Shown here: one piece after another, positions 43,675 to 53,196 of the stretch
Layout: each line of letters opens with the position of its first letter
Numbering within the stretch: position 1 is the first letter of the stretch
Origin: BMS3Bbin11 sp034659075
GTDB lineage: Bacteria; Pseudomonadota; Gammaproteobacteria; BMS3Bbin11
DNA length: 64,000 bases
NCBI GenBank assembly: GCA_034659075.1
Contig: JAYEGM010000194.1
Location: 1-64,000, forward strand
Direction of reading: 5' to 3'
Position numbers and translations under genes: made by a program
The notes under the pieces: model-generated
Told to the model about the DNA's origin: nothing
Databases searched by the model: none
What the model saw: the letters and a program-made list of their open reading frames with translations, nothing else

Positions 43675-44169
43675 CTATTTTTGCGCTTTCAGCATCTTTT
43701 TTTTGATTCGGTCCTGCTTCAGACGTGACAGGTAGTCAACAAATACTTTGCCATCGAGATGGTCGATTTCGTGCTGGATACAAATCCCGAGCAGGCCTTC
43801 GGCAACCAGCTCAAATGTTTCGCCATCTTTGTCCTGCGCACGGACACAGATTTTCTCGCCACGGCTTACCTGTGCATAGATGCCGGGAACCGACAGGCAT
43901 CCTTCTTCCTGTTCGGTGCAGCCCTCGGTATGAATAATCTGTGGATTCACCATTGCCAGTAGTGAGTCCTTACTATCACTAATATCTATGACAATTATGC
44001 GCTCCAGTACATTAACCTGGGGGGCAGCCAGGCCAATCCCGGGTGCCGCATACATGGTTTCTGACATGTCTGCGATTAGCGTTTGAATACGCTTGTCAAC
44101 TTGTTCAACCGGTCGCGCTTTTGCATGGAGTCGCGGGTCAGGATAGATTAGTATGTCTAGCAGGGCCAT
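43675..44169 (-). CDS. def: Peptide deformylase
   Basis: 164 residues. Removes the formyl group from nascent proteins, using Fe2+ or a similar metal. All three motifs are present: GIGLAAPQV (about 45-53), EEGCLSVPG (Cys metal ligand) and QHEIDHLDG (two His and the catalytic Glu). First gene of the def-fmt-rsmB operon. The C-terminus is rich in Lys (KKKMLKAQK). It is divergent from the LysM gene. Confidence 0.97.
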   Translation of the reverse strand: MALLDILIYPDPRLHAKARPVEQVDKRIQTLIADMSETMYAAPGIGLAAPQVNVLERIIVIDISDSKDSLLAMVNPQIIHTEGCTEQEEGCLSVPGIYAQVSRGEKICVRAQDKDGETFELVAEGLLGICIQHEIDHLDGKVFVDYLSRLKQDRIKKKMLKAQK

Positions 44170-44356
44170 ATTTGATGATTATTTAAGGGTGCTCATTGCC
44201 GAATTATACCCTGTGACTATAGAGATACACCTTTAAATGGGGCTGTTTTTAGCATTTTGTAGTGATAATTGGTGAATTAATTGCAGAGAATGCTTGCCCT
44301 GAACCTGATTTGCAGTGTAAGTTAGATCAAAATATGAAGAAATTACTTTAACTAGG

Positions 44357-44365
44357 TGCTATGAT
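44357..44365 (+). promoter_or_regulatory. Extended -10 promoter candidate upstream of the LysM gene
   Basis: TGCTATGAT, i.e. the TGn extension plus TATGAT (44360-44365), lies about 100 nt before the LysM gene. No good -35 hexamer is seen, as is allowed for an extended -10 promoter. This sits in the 295-bp def-LysM divergent gap, where nothing else stands out. Confidence 0.35.
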
Positions 44366-44464
44366 CCTTTGAAAAACCGATGGAAGTGTGCCTTTTGTAG
44401 ATAGCCGACATGGTCAGGTTCGGTGTATTCATCTAGACTTCCAGAAAAAGACGGGATAGACCAC

Positions 44465-45514
44465 ATGAAGATTCTTAACTCACTAAAAATTGTTCTTCTG
44501 TTGACGGCTTTTGCCGTATCCGCAGCCGCGAGTGCTGCCTCGGTAGAACTGGCTGACAATCACCCGGTTGATTATACCGTGGTAAAAGGAGATACCCTGT
44601 GGGATATCTCAGGGAAGTTTCTCAAGGATCCCTGGCGCTGGCCGGAGATTTGGCGTCAGAACACCTATATCCAAAACCCCGATTTAATCTATCCTGGCGA
44701 CAGGCTGGTGTTGCGTTACACAGATGGTCAGCCGTATCTGGAGCATCTTAGCGGACGTGAACGGGCTGCCAGGAAGGTCGTGAAAATGGGGCCGGCCGTC
44801 TATATTGAGAAGCTGGATAATGCTATTCCTGTTATTCCGCCGCAGGTAATCCTGGCATTTCTGGAAGAGAGAGAGATCGTCGAGTCACGAAATCTTGACA
44901 ATCTGGCCTATGTTACAGAAGGCATCAATCATGAAGTTGTGCTCGGCGCCCTGAGTGATATGTATGTGCGCAAGATTGATGGGGCACCGGGTTCAAGGTT
45001 TAAGATCATCAGAATGCGTGGGGCATTGATCAATCCTGATAATAAAAAGGTAATTGCTTACGAAACGGAGACGATAGGTGAGGCGGAAATGCTGCGGCCG
45101 GGCGATCCTGCAAAGCTCCGGATTATCAAGTCCAGCAAAGAGATCAATCAGGGCGACCGACTGGTACCGGCAGTAACTACACTGAGTTTGCCCTATTATC
45201 ACCCAAAGCCTTTCAGGGAACCTGTATCAATGAATATACTGGGTGCTGTATCAGAAATGGCTGAGTACGGCCCCGGGGATGTAGTAACACTTTCAGCAGG
45301 TTCAGATCAGGGGCTGGAGCCAGGACATGTCTTACAGACGATGCGTGACAGAGGCGTTCAGAGAGATCCTGTGACGAAGGAAAAATACAGGCTACCCATT
45401 GAGCGCAGCGGGATAATCATGATCTTTAAGACCTATGGAAAAATCAGCTATGGCCTGATCATGCGTTCTAACCAGGGTGTGGCGGTTAATGACAAGGTCA
45501 TTAACCTGGAGTGA
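44465..45514 (+). CDS. LysM domain protein, exported
   Basis: 349 residues from ATG 44465, preferred over one at 44423 because it begins directly with the signal peptide MKILNSLKIVLLLTAFAVSAAASA. A LysM domain follows (about 35-88): YTVVKGDTLWDISGKFLKDPWRWPEIWRQN ... NPDLIYPGDRLVL, which binds peptidoglycan. The remaining ~250 residues have no motif that I recognise. The position in front of dprA-smg-topA is typical for gammaproteobacteria. It is a periplasmic cell-wall-associated protein of unknown role. Confidence 0.9.
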   Translation: MKILNSLKIVLLLTAFAVSAAASAASVELADNHPVDYTVVKGDTLWDISGKFLKDPWRWPEIWRQNTYIQNPDLIYPGDRLVLRYTDGQPYLEHLSGRERAARKVVKMGPAVYIEKLDNAIPVIPPQVILAFLEEREIVESRNLDNLAYVTEGINHEVVLGALSDMYVRKIDGAPGSRFKIIRMRGALINPDNKKVIAYETETIGEAEMLRPGDPAKLRIIKSSKEINQGDRLVPAVTTLSLPYYHPKPFREPVSMNILGAVSEMAEYGPGDVVTLSAGSDQGLEPGHVLQTMRDRGVQRDPVTKEKYRLPIERSGIIMIFKTYGKISYGLIMRSNQGVAVNDKVINLE

Positions 45515-45593
45515 CCACTTACTCCCCCGCTGCCGATTAATGCTGCAGGTCGTATATTAAATAATAGTCAGACAAGGATGGTCTGGGAAACCG

Positions 45594-46754
45594 ATGGATG
45601 AAGAACTTACCGCCCGTCTGGCATTGAACAGGGTGTCGGGTGTTGGCCCTGCAGCCTTTTCAAACCTTTTTCAATGTTTCAGTTCCGCTAGCGCAGTCTT
45701 TAAGGCTAACCGGACGCAGTTATCTCGCATCTCGGGTGTGTCAGATGATGCAGTCGATATACTCCTCAAAGGGATAGACGCAACAAATGTTGAACAGGAT
45801 ATGCTATGGCTGGAGGAAAACGCCTGTCACCGGGTAATCTTTTTCCAGCACCAGGGCTATCCTGATCTGCTTACCAGAATTCACCGCCCCCCTCCGGTAT
45901 TGTTCCTGAAAGGCAATGCCAGCTTGCTGCACACGCCTCAATTAGCCATCGTCGGCAGTCGCAATCCGACAGCGGGTGGTATTGAGAATGCGCGCGCATT
46001 TTCAAGTGAACTTGCTGCCTGTGGCTTAACCATTACTTCAGGCCTGGCAGCAGGGATTGATGGCGCTGCTCATCAGGGGGCACTGTCAGCAAGGGATAGC
46101 ACGGGCAAGTCTGGTAAAACAATCGCCGTTGCGGCAACTGGCCTTGACAGGATATACCCGGCACATAATCGGGAGTTGGCACATGAAATTGTAGAAAAAG
46201 GTTTGCTGATATCGGAGTTTCCGATAGGGGTCGCCCCTTTACAGGCTAATTTTCCTCGCCGAAACCGTGTGATAAGTGGCTTGTCACTGGGGACGCTGGT
46301 TGTGGAAGCGGCCAGGCGAAGCGGTTCACTCATTTCTGCCCGATGTGCGATGGAGCAGGATAGAGAGGTCTTTGCTATACCCGGCTCAATTCATTCTCCC
46401 CAGTCTCGTGGCTGTCACTGGCTTATTAAACAGGGGGCGAAGCTGGTTGAAACCGCAGAGGACATTGCTGAAGAAATTCTGATGATGCTGCCTGATGTGT
46501 CAAAAGAGCATGAAGATACAGGTGGCAATAGTAATAATAAGTGTAAGGATACGGTGCTCGAGCTGCCAGAGCAGGAGCGGTTATTGTTGGATGCACTGGG
46601 ATTCGACCCAGTGCCACTGGATAGTTTGATATCACGTACTGGCATGGGAATTGAAGAATTATCGGTGAATATTAGCCAGCTGGAGCTGAAGGGGTTGATA
46701 GAAAGCCTGCCAGGAGGGGTGTTTAGCAGGCGGGTCAAATTAAGATGTCAGTAA
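45594..46754 (+). CDS. dprA: DNA-processing protein DprA (Smf)
   Basis: 386 residues. An N-terminal helix-hairpin-helix-like region (1-70) is followed by the Rossmann core that binds ssDNA and loads RecA in transformation. Motifs: AIVGSRNPTAGG, ITSGLAAGIDGAAHQGAL, NFPRRNRVISGLSLGTLVVEAARRSGSLISA and PGSIHSPQSRGCHWLIKQGA. A C-terminal winged-helix domain follows (PLDSLISRTGMGIEELSVNISQLELKGLI). The window also has a type IV pilus operon, so natural competence is plausible. Confidence 0.95.
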   Translation: MDEELTARLALNRVSGVGPAAFSNLFQCFSSASAVFKANRTQLSRISGVSDDAVDILLKGIDATNVEQDMLWLEENACHRVIFFQHQGYPDLLTRIHRPPPVLFLKGNASLLHTPQLAIVGSRNPTAGGIENARAFSSELAACGLTITSGLAAGIDGAAHQGALSARDSTGKSGKTIAVAATGLDRIYPAHNRELAHEIVEKGLLISEFPIGVAPLQANFPRRNRVISGLSLGTLVVEAARRSGSLISARCAMEQDREVFAIPGSIHSPQSRGCHWLIKQGAKLVETAEDIAEEILMMLPDVSKEHEDTGGNSNNKCKDTVLELPEQERLLLDALGFDPVPLDSLISRTGMGIEELSVNISQLELKGLIESLPGGVFSRRVKLRCQ

Positions 46755-46863
46755 ATCCAGGTAAAAAATATCTGAATATTATAAATTGCTTGATATATTA
46801 ATTTAAGAAAGTGAATACCCGGTTGGTAAATTAAGCCATCTATAGTGTGATTGTTGAGTAATC

Positions 46864-46872
46864 TGCTATAAT
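46864..46872 (+). promoter_or_regulatory. Extended -10 promoter candidate upstream of smg
   Basis: TGCTATAAT, a TGn extension with a perfect TATAAT (46867-46872), about 140 nt before smg. No clear -35. It suggests that smg (and perhaps topA) has its own promoter after dprA. The rest of the 258-bp gap shows nothing. Confidence 0.45.
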
Positions 46873-47012
46873 TTGAATTAAATATAGAGGTAAATCTGCG
46901 ATTTGGCGATGTTATTGACTGATAAATGCCATCACTGCATTGAAGTGACACTCTGCCGGCAGACTTTCGTCTGCACGGTAAGCCTCTCTTTCCCCTGGAA
47001 CCCGGCCCTGCC

Positions 47013-47504
47013 ATGAAAGACAATATGCTGGATGTGCTTATGTACATCTTTGAAAATTTTATTGATGATGATTACGAGCAAGCCGAAGAGCCTGATGCGA
47101 CGACGCTTACTACGGAGCTTGGTTATGCCGGTTTTAAGCAGGGTGAGATCACTAAAGCATTCGCATGGCTGGAGGATCTGTCTGTACTTTGTGAGCAGGA
47201 TGATTATCCTCATTCAATCGGTACTTCCACATCCAGCACACGCGTTTATTCTGGGCGGGAACGGGAGAAAATATCCTTGCCTGCTATTGGCTTTCTCACA
47301 CGGCTTGAATTTTATAAGATAATCACGCCCTCGGTGCGTGAAGTGGTACTGGATCGTGCCATGGCCCTGGAGTCAGAAATCATTGATCTGGATCAGATGA
47401 AATGGGTAGCAATGATGGTTCTCTACAACCAGCCGGGCAGAGAGACCAACTACCTGTGGCTCGAAAATCTACTGTTTGAGCTAGAACAGGATGTCCTTCA
47501 CTGA
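47013..47504 (+). CDS. smg: Smg family protein (DUF494)
   Basis: 163 residues. The family N-terminus MKDNMLDVLMYIFENFIDD is clear, followed by a winged-helix-like region (ELGYAGFKQGEITKAFAWLEDL) and FLTRLEFYKIITPSVREVVLDRAMAL. The C-terminus NYLWLENLLFELEQDVLH is also conserved. Its position next to dprA is the rule; the molecular function is unknown. Confidence 0.93.
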   Translation: MKDNMLDVLMYIFENFIDDDYEQAEEPDATTLTTELGYAGFKQGEITKAFAWLEDLSVLCEQDDYPHSIGTSTSSTRVYSGREREKISLPAIGFLTRLEFYKIITPSVREVVLDRAMALESEIIDLDQMKWVAMMVLYNQPGRETNYLWLENLLFELEQDVLH

Positions 47505-47558
47505 GACTTTTATTTTCCATTAGCTATTTGTTTTTAATAAGAATAATTTAATATTTCT

Positions 47559-47575
47559 CATCAGAAATTCTGATG
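47559..47575. promoter_or_regulatory. 17-bp palindrome between smg and topA
   Basis: CATCAGAA-A-TTCTGATG: perfect 8-bp arms around one base, 55 nt after smg and 124 nt before topA. As RNA it would be a weak 6-bp hairpin with no clean T-run, so a protein-binding site or weak terminator are both possible. Confidence 0.35.
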
Positions 47576-47698
47576 GTGTTTGTTTTCTTCTTCAGTTCTT
47601 GGCAGAATCGCCGCTTGCTGTGATCCGTACAGCCCGTGTAATCCAGTTGGTAATCACGCCATGTGGACAATCAATTACCGCGTTCGGAAAATGTATCT

Positions 47699-50317
47699 GT
47701 GAGTGAAAATCTCGTTATAGTTGAATCACCGGCCAAGGCCAAAACCATTGAAAAATTTCTTGGTGACGGCTTTCTTGTGCTTTCAAGCTATGGCCATATC
47801 CGGGATTTACCAAAAAAAAATGCCATAGATATTCATAATAATTTTGAAACAAGCTACGAAATTTCAGATGATAAAAAGAAGGTCATCGCCGATCTGAGAA
47901 AAGCCGTTAAAAAGGCATCAATGGTCTGGCTGGCATCAGATGAAGACCGTGAAGGTGAAGCCATAGCCTGGCATCTTGAAGAAGCGCTGGGTCTGAATGA
48001 AGATAATTCTCGCCGAATTGTATTTCACGAAATCACCAAGCCGGCGATCCTGCATGCGATTGAAAACCCGCGAAGGATAGACAGAAACCTGGTCAACGGG
48101 CAACAGGCACGCAGAGTCCTTGACCGATTGATTGGCTTCGAACTGTCACCGGTGCTGTGGAAAAAGATACAGACCGGTTTATCAGCAGGCCGAGTGCAAT
48201 CTGTAGCGGTAAGGCTGATTGTTGATCGTGAGCGAGAAATTGACCGCTTTACTGCAGAGTCTTCGTTTAGGATAAGTGCCGAATTTGATGCGGGCGACGG
48301 CGCGGTGCTTGCTGCCCGTTTAGCCAAAGATAAAGCGAGTCTGGATGATGCTACCGCCTTTCTTGAAAGTGTCGCAGAAGCAAGTTTCATTCTTTCTGAT
48401 ATCACTAAAAAGCCTGCAAAAAGATCACCGCGCGCCCCTTTTACAACTTCGACACTGCAGCAGGAAGCATCGCAGAAGCTGGGTTTCTCGGTCAAACAGA
48501 CCATGGTGATTGCGCAGCGTCTTTATGAATCAGGAAAAATCACCTATATGCGAACAGATTCAGTCAACCTGTCCGAGCTTGCCGTTGCGCAGGCAAAAGA
48601 GGTCATTGGCAATGAATTTGGTAAAAACTATATTCAAACCCGGGCCTATAAGTCTAAATCTGCTGGTGCCCAGGAGGCCCATGAGGCGATACGCCCAACG
48701 GACTTTTCGATAGATAAGGTTGCTGGTGAAAGAAACGAGCAGCGCCTGTACCAGTTGATCTGGCAGCGGGCAATCGCATCACAGATGGCTGATGCGAAAC
48801 TTGAGCGAACTACCGCTACCGTCGACATTTCTACCGTTGACGAGACGATGCAGGCGAAGGGGGAAGTCCTGATATTTGATGGCTTCCTTAAAGTCTATGG
48901 CAATGGTGAGACTGATGATAGAAAAATGCTTCCGCCCCTGCACACAGGCCAGAACCTGCCCCGTTTACTGATGCAGGCACAGGAGGTGTTCTCCCGCCCG
49001 CCTGCCAGGTACACGGAAGCCAGCCTGGTGAAAAAACTTGAAGAAATGGGTATTGGCCGTCCGTCTACCTATGCCCCTACCATCTCTACTATCCAGAATC
49101 GCGGGTATGTAAATAAAGAAGAAAGAGAAGGCCGTGAGCGACTGGTCAGGGTACGGGTGCTGGATGGTATTAAGGTTGTCAATACAGATAAAACCGAGAT
49201 CACGGGTGCTGAAAAGTCCAAGTTGTTTCCCACCGATATAGCCGGTGTGGTGACTGATTTTCTTGTTAAATATTTTGATGAAGTCATCGACTTTAACTTT
49301 ACCGCCAGGGTGGAGGATGAATTCGACAAAATTGCCGCAGGGGAGTTGAAGTGGCAGGAAATGATCGCCGCATTTTACTGGCCGTTTCACAAAGATGTGG
49401 AGAATTCGGAAGATATTTCTCGCGATGAAGCCATGCAGGCGCGTTTGCTTGGTAGTGATCCGAAGAGTGGCCGCCCGGTCAGTGTCCGAATCGGTAGATT
49501 CGGCCCATATGCTCAAATTGGTACCAGCGCTGATGAGGAAAAGCCTGTATTTGCAGGCTTACGGCCGGATCAGCGTATGGATAAAGTTTCACTGGAAGAT
49601 GTGATGCCCTTGTTTGAGTTACCAAGAGTGCTGGGGGAAACAGCTGCTGGTGAAGAAGTCATGGTTAGCACAGGCCGTTTCGGATCCTATGCCAGCTTTG
49701 TTAACACAGAAGTTAGGGACCTTCTTGAGAAGCAAGCAGTTAAAGGCATCGATCTAGTGAAAAATAATGTGTCTATCGAGCCGGAAGACCCTCATGTAAT
49801 AGAGCTGGAACAGGCTCTAGCTTTCATTAATGATAAGAAAAAATCAGATACCGAAAAGGAAATTCGGCTATTTGAAGGTGAATCGATACAAATACTCGAT
49901 GGCCGCTGGGGGCCATTTATTACCGATGGATTCAAGAACGCTAAAATACCCAAAGACAGGGAGCCGGGATCATTATCTCTTGATGAATGTAAATCGATAC
50001 TAGCGGATACGACCAAGGTAAAAAAACGTCTCACGCAACAGTTTTATGGCGGTGGCTTTGTCCTGATAAAGAACCCAAATGGTCGGCCTGACGCAACAAT
50101 TAAAGTTGCAGAAAATAAGCTGACAAAAGTTTCAGAACTGGTGGAGGAACTTGAGTCCAGTGGAAAAAAAATACGCCTGATATCAGCCCGTGGCGCAAAA
50201 GCCATCAGGGCCGCCGAGAAACGAGGCGCTACGGCAGTCAAAAAGAAAGCCGTTAAAAAGAAGGCTGTTAAAAAGAAAAAATCAGTGAAGAAGAAAGCTG
50301 TAAAGAAAAAGACTTAA
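47699..50317 (+). CDS. topA: DNA topoisomerase I (type IA), zinc-finger-less form with Lys-rich tail
   Basis: 872 residues from GTG 47699, which puts the conserved NLVIVESPAKAKTIEKFLG at the start; a GTG at 47663 would add 12 residues. Toprim domain with DEDREGEAIAWH; active-site Tyr near residue 283 in ITYMRTDS; GLSAGRVQSVAVRLIVDRE. After the core come repeats with GRFGPYAQIG, GRFGSYASF and WGPFITDGFKNA, which are the Topo I C-terminal repeat type rather than the Cys4 zinc ribbons of E. coli. The tail is a run of KKKAVKKK units. A shifted frame just past the stop continues the repeat (KAVKKEA). Confidence 0.95.
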   Translation: MSENLVIVESPAKAKTIEKFLGDGFLVLSSYGHIRDLPKKNAIDIHNNFETSYEISDDKKKVIADLRKAVKKASMVWLASDEDREGEAIAWHLEEALGLNEDNSRRIVFHEITKPAILHAIENPRRIDRNLVNGQQARRVLDRLIGFELSPVLWKKIQTGLSAGRVQSVAVRLIVDREREIDRFTAESSFRISAEFDAGDGAVLAARLAKDKASLDDATAFLESVAEASFILSDITKKPAKRSPRAPFTTSTLQQEASQKLGFSVKQTMVIAQRLYESGKITYMRTDSVNLSELAVAQAKEVIGNEFGKNYIQTRAYKSKSAGAQEAHEAIRPTDFSIDKVAGERNEQRLYQLIWQRAIASQMADAKLERTTATVDISTVDETMQAKGEVLIFDGFLKVYGNGETDDRKMLPPLHTGQNLPRLLMQAQEVFSRPPARYTEASLVKKLEEMGIGRPSTYAPTISTIQNRGYVNKEEREGRERLVRVRVLDGIKVVNTDKTEITGAEKSKLFPTDIAGVVTDFLVKYFDEVIDFNFTARVEDEFDKIAAGELKWQEMIAAFYWPFHKDVENSEDISRDEAMQARLLGSDPKSGRPVSVRIGRFGPYAQIGTSADEEKPVFAGLRPDQRMDKVSLEDVMPLFELPRVLGETAAGEEVMVSTGRFGSYASFVNTEVRDLLEKQAVKGIDLVKNNVSIEPEDPHVIELEQALAFINDKKKSDTEKEIRLFEGESIQILDGRWGPFITDGFKNAKIPKDREPGSLSLDECKSILADTTKVKKRLTQQFYGGGFVLIKNPNGRPDATIKVAENKLTKVSELVEELESSGKKIRLISARGAKAIRAAEKRGATAVKKKAVKKKAVKKKKSVKKKAVKKKT

Positions 50318-50387
50318 AGAGAAGGCTGTAAAGAAAGAAGCATAATTGTTTGCCTGGTGCAGTCTTCGCGGTAAGTATTTTTAGTTC

Positions 50388-50486
50388 CAAGTTTCAAGTT
50401 TCAAGTTTCAAGTCGAACTTCAAAAATACTGTAACTCTAATTTTATGTTGTGATTTGTAAACTTGAAACTTGAAACTTGAAACTTG
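50388..50486. repeat. Heptamer-phased inverted array 6, perfect 26-bp arms
   Basis: Bases 50388-50413 (three GTTTCAA words plus edges) and 50461-50486 are perfect 26-bp inverted repeats around a 47-nt AT-rich loop that is not clearly in register. The array lies between convergent topA and mrcA; its right arm ends 2 nt before the mrcA stop codon. Likely folds as a long AT-rich hairpin. Confidence 0.85.
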
Positions 50487-50488
50487 TT

Positions 50489-52999
50489 CTAAAATATATC
50501 CTCAGGCAGCTCTTCAGCTGGTTGATCTTCAGAGTATAGCGGGCTGCCTTCAGTATGAATGCCTGATGTCGGCTCCTGCCCGAGCATGAAATATTCCAGC
50601 ATTGCCCCGGGCCGTTCTTTAGAGGTCCGTCTGCCGGTTTTTTTATCGATATAGGCTGGGACGATGCCATCGGGTATGTCGATGAGTTTCACCGGCACAC
50701 CATCCAGGGCCACTTTCATATAGTCTATCCACACCGGTAGTGCCGCCCGCCCGCCTACTTCTTTGCGGCCCATGGGCGCAGGTGTGTCAAAACCAATGTA
50801 TACCGTTGTTTCTATGCCGGGGCCGAAGCCGCTGAACCAGGCATCCTGCTGGTCATTTGTGGTGCCGGTTTTGCCGCCGATATCAGGTCTCCCCAATGAT
50901 CTCGCTTTTCTGCCGGTGCCGCCACGTATGACCTCCTGCAGCATACTGCGCATCAAAAAGGCATTTTCTCTGCTGATTGCCCAGGGTGCATGATCAGCAG
51001 CCTGTTGCTCAGTTTCCTGTTGCTCAGGGATGGCATTGTCATTATTCGCTGCTATGTTGACTTCCAGGCCTGTTGCGACCGGGGCAAGCGTATCAGCAGG
51101 CTTTTCATCATATTGAATGGCTGGCGCCAGTTCAACGGGAGTCGGGCAAAGTTCACAGGCAGTCAGTGCCGCTGTCTGAAAGATGATGTTATGCATCGAG
51201 TCCTCTATACGATCGATAAAATAAGGTTCGATAAGGAATCCACCATTCGCAATTACCGCATAGGCACGTGCAACTTCGAGGGGTAGCAGCGAGGCAGTTC
51301 CCAGCGCAAGTGAAAGGTTTTCAGGAAGGTGTTCTGCTGGGAAACCAAATTTCTGTAAGTGATTACGTGCTTTCTCTATACCAACAGACCGCAGTAGCCG
51401 GATAGACACAAGATTGAGAGATCGCTTCAGTGCTTCTCGCATACGGGTAAGGCCAAAAAATTTCTTGCTGTAGTTTTCCGGTCTCCAGGCGCTGCCGAGA
51501 GAGTTGTCTTTGACAACAACAGGCGCGCCACTAATCATGCTGGCGGGTGAAAAGCCATTATCCAGTGCGGCAGAATAGATAAAGGGTTTAATATTTGATC
51601 CGGGCTGCCGTCTCGCCTGTGTTGCGCGATTAAATTTACTGGCAAAGAAGTTGAACCCCCCTGATAGTGCCAGTATGGCTCCGTCTTCCGGTCGGAGAGA
51701 TATCAGCGCGCCTTCTACGGCAGGCAGCTGGGATAGCCGCCATTCAGCTTCATTATTTTGCCGTACGTAGACAATATCGCCGGCACTAACGACATCTGAT
51801 GCAGTTTTTGGCCTGCTGCCCAGGGTATTTTCATCCTTGTATTTTTTTGCCCAGCTGTAGTTTTTCTTTGCTATCTCAATGATTTTTTTCTGCTGGGTAT
51901 AGGCAGCAATAATGTCATTTTTTGTGCTTAGTACGATTGCCGGCACCAGTTCGCCGACGGAATGATATTCAGAAAGTTGTTGATTCAGGCTATCCTTATC
52001 TGAGTCAGTATTGACGGAACCGTGTCCGATTGCACCGCGGAAACCATGTCGTTCATCATAGGTAACCAGGCCGTTGAATAGTGCCTGGTTTGCGGCACGC
52101 TGGAAATCTGCATTGATGCTGGTATAGGCATTGTATCCAGCGGTATAGGTTTCTTCTTCGCCATAATTTTCGACCATGTAGTCGCGCACCATTTCTGCGA
52201 TGTAAGGAGCGTGTAGATCAGGATTGGTGGAGTGCTTTTTTGCAGTGACAGGTGCTGTCAATGCATGTTCATACTGTTGTTGTGTGATGTAATCAAGTTT
52301 TAGCATCCGTCCGAGGACATAATTTCGGCGGCTGATTGCACGCTCGGGGTTGCTGACAGGATTATTACTGGATGGTGCCTTGGGTAAACCTGCAAGCATG
52401 GCAAGTTGTGTCAGGTCCAGTTCAGAAACGGGCTTGCCGTAATAGACCATGGCGGCAGCACCAAACCCGTAGGAGCGGTGACCGAGGAAGATTTTATTAA
52501 CGTATAATTCAAGTATTTGCTTTTTTTCCAGCTGTTTTTCCAGCTTGAATGCCAGTAGTACTTCCTTGAATTTACGCGTATAGGTTTTTTCCCGTGTCAA
52601 AAAGTAGTTGCGAGCTACTTGCATAGTCACGGTGCTGGCCCCCTGGCCATGACCGCCGGAGCGAAAGTTGGCCAGAACTGCACGCAGTATACCGGTGAAA
52701 TCCACGCCGCTATGCTGATAAAAGTTGGCATCTTCGGCGGCGAGGATGGCATTCAGCAGGTTTTGAGGCGTATCCTCAATGGCTATTGGCAATCGCCGCT
52801 TTTCGCCATACTCGGCAATAAGTTCGTCCTTTTCTGTGTAGATACGCAACGGGACGCTGAGTTGAATCTGCATGATGTCTTCAGTTGCAGGAAGCTGGGG
52901 AAGGAAATAAAGAACCAGCGCAGCAACGGCCAGAATACCGGCAAAAAAGAGTGCGATAAAAGTAGAGAGTAGCTGGATGAAAATTTTGTTAGAGCTCAT
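50489..52999 (-). CDS. mrcA: Penicillin-binding protein 1A (bifunctional)
   Basis: 836 residues. One N-terminal membrane helix (about 8-32). The glycosyltransferase domain (about 55-230) has AAEDANFYQHSGVDFTGI with the catalytic Glu and GASTVTMQVARNYFL. The transpeptidase domain has the SxxK motif near residue 466 (PGSNIKPF), SxN (SLNLVS) and KTGTT near 706. An OB-like insertion lies between. It builds peptidoglycan. Its position divergent from pilMNOPQ is the common one in gammaproteobacteria. Start ATG is at 52997-52999. Confidence 0.96.
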   Translation of the reverse strand: MSSNKIFIQLLSTFIALFFAGILAVAALVLYFLPQLPATEDIMQIQLSVPLRIYTEKDELIAEYGEKRRLPIAIEDTPQNLLNAILAAEDANFYQHSGVDFTGILRAVLANFRSGGHGQGASTVTMQVARNYFLTREKTYTRKFKEVLLAFKLEKQLEKKQILELYVNKIFLGHRSYGFGAAAMVYYGKPVSELDLTQLAMLAGLPKAPSSNNPVSNPERAISRRNYVLGRMLKLDYITQQQYEHALTAPVTAKKHSTNPDLHAPYIAEMVRDYMVENYGEEETYTAGYNAYTSINADFQRAANQALFNGLVTYDERHGFRGAIGHGSVNTDSDKDSLNQQLSEYHSVGELVPAIVLSTKNDIIAAYTQQKKIIEIAKKNYSWAKKYKDENTLGSRPKTASDVVSAGDIVYVRQNNEAEWRLSQLPAVEGALISLRPEDGAILALSGGFNFFASKFNRATQARRQPGSNIKPFIYSAALDNGFSPASMISGAPVVVKDNSLGSAWRPENYSKKFFGLTRMREALKRSLNLVSIRLLRSVGIEKARNHLQKFGFPAEHLPENLSLALGTASLLPLEVARAYAVIANGGFLIEPYFIDRIEDSMHNIIFQTAALTACELCPTPVELAPAIQYDEKPADTLAPVATGLEVNIAANNDNAIPEQQETEQQAADHAPWAISRENAFLMRSMLQEVIRGGTGRKARSLGRPDIGGKTGTTNDQQDAWFSGFGPGIETTVYIGFDTPAPMGRKEVGGRAALPVWIDYMKVALDGVPVKLIDIPDGIVPAYIDKKTGRRTSKERPGAMLEYFMLGQEPTSGIHTEGSPLYSEDQPAEELPEDIF

Positions 53000-53196
53000 A
53001 GTAAGCTGTTATTTTTTGACATGTTTGAGGCGTAATTCCTACGGGCGGTCAATTCTAAAGGTCTCAAAGGCACAAAACCAGTAAATAATTTGAGAAAGAA
53101 TTTGGCAAAGAAGGCTTTATTGTTCTATAGTTGCATATAAATGTTAATCCAAAGTAGCACCTAAATATCATAACTAGCTGAATAGAAAGGAAAACA

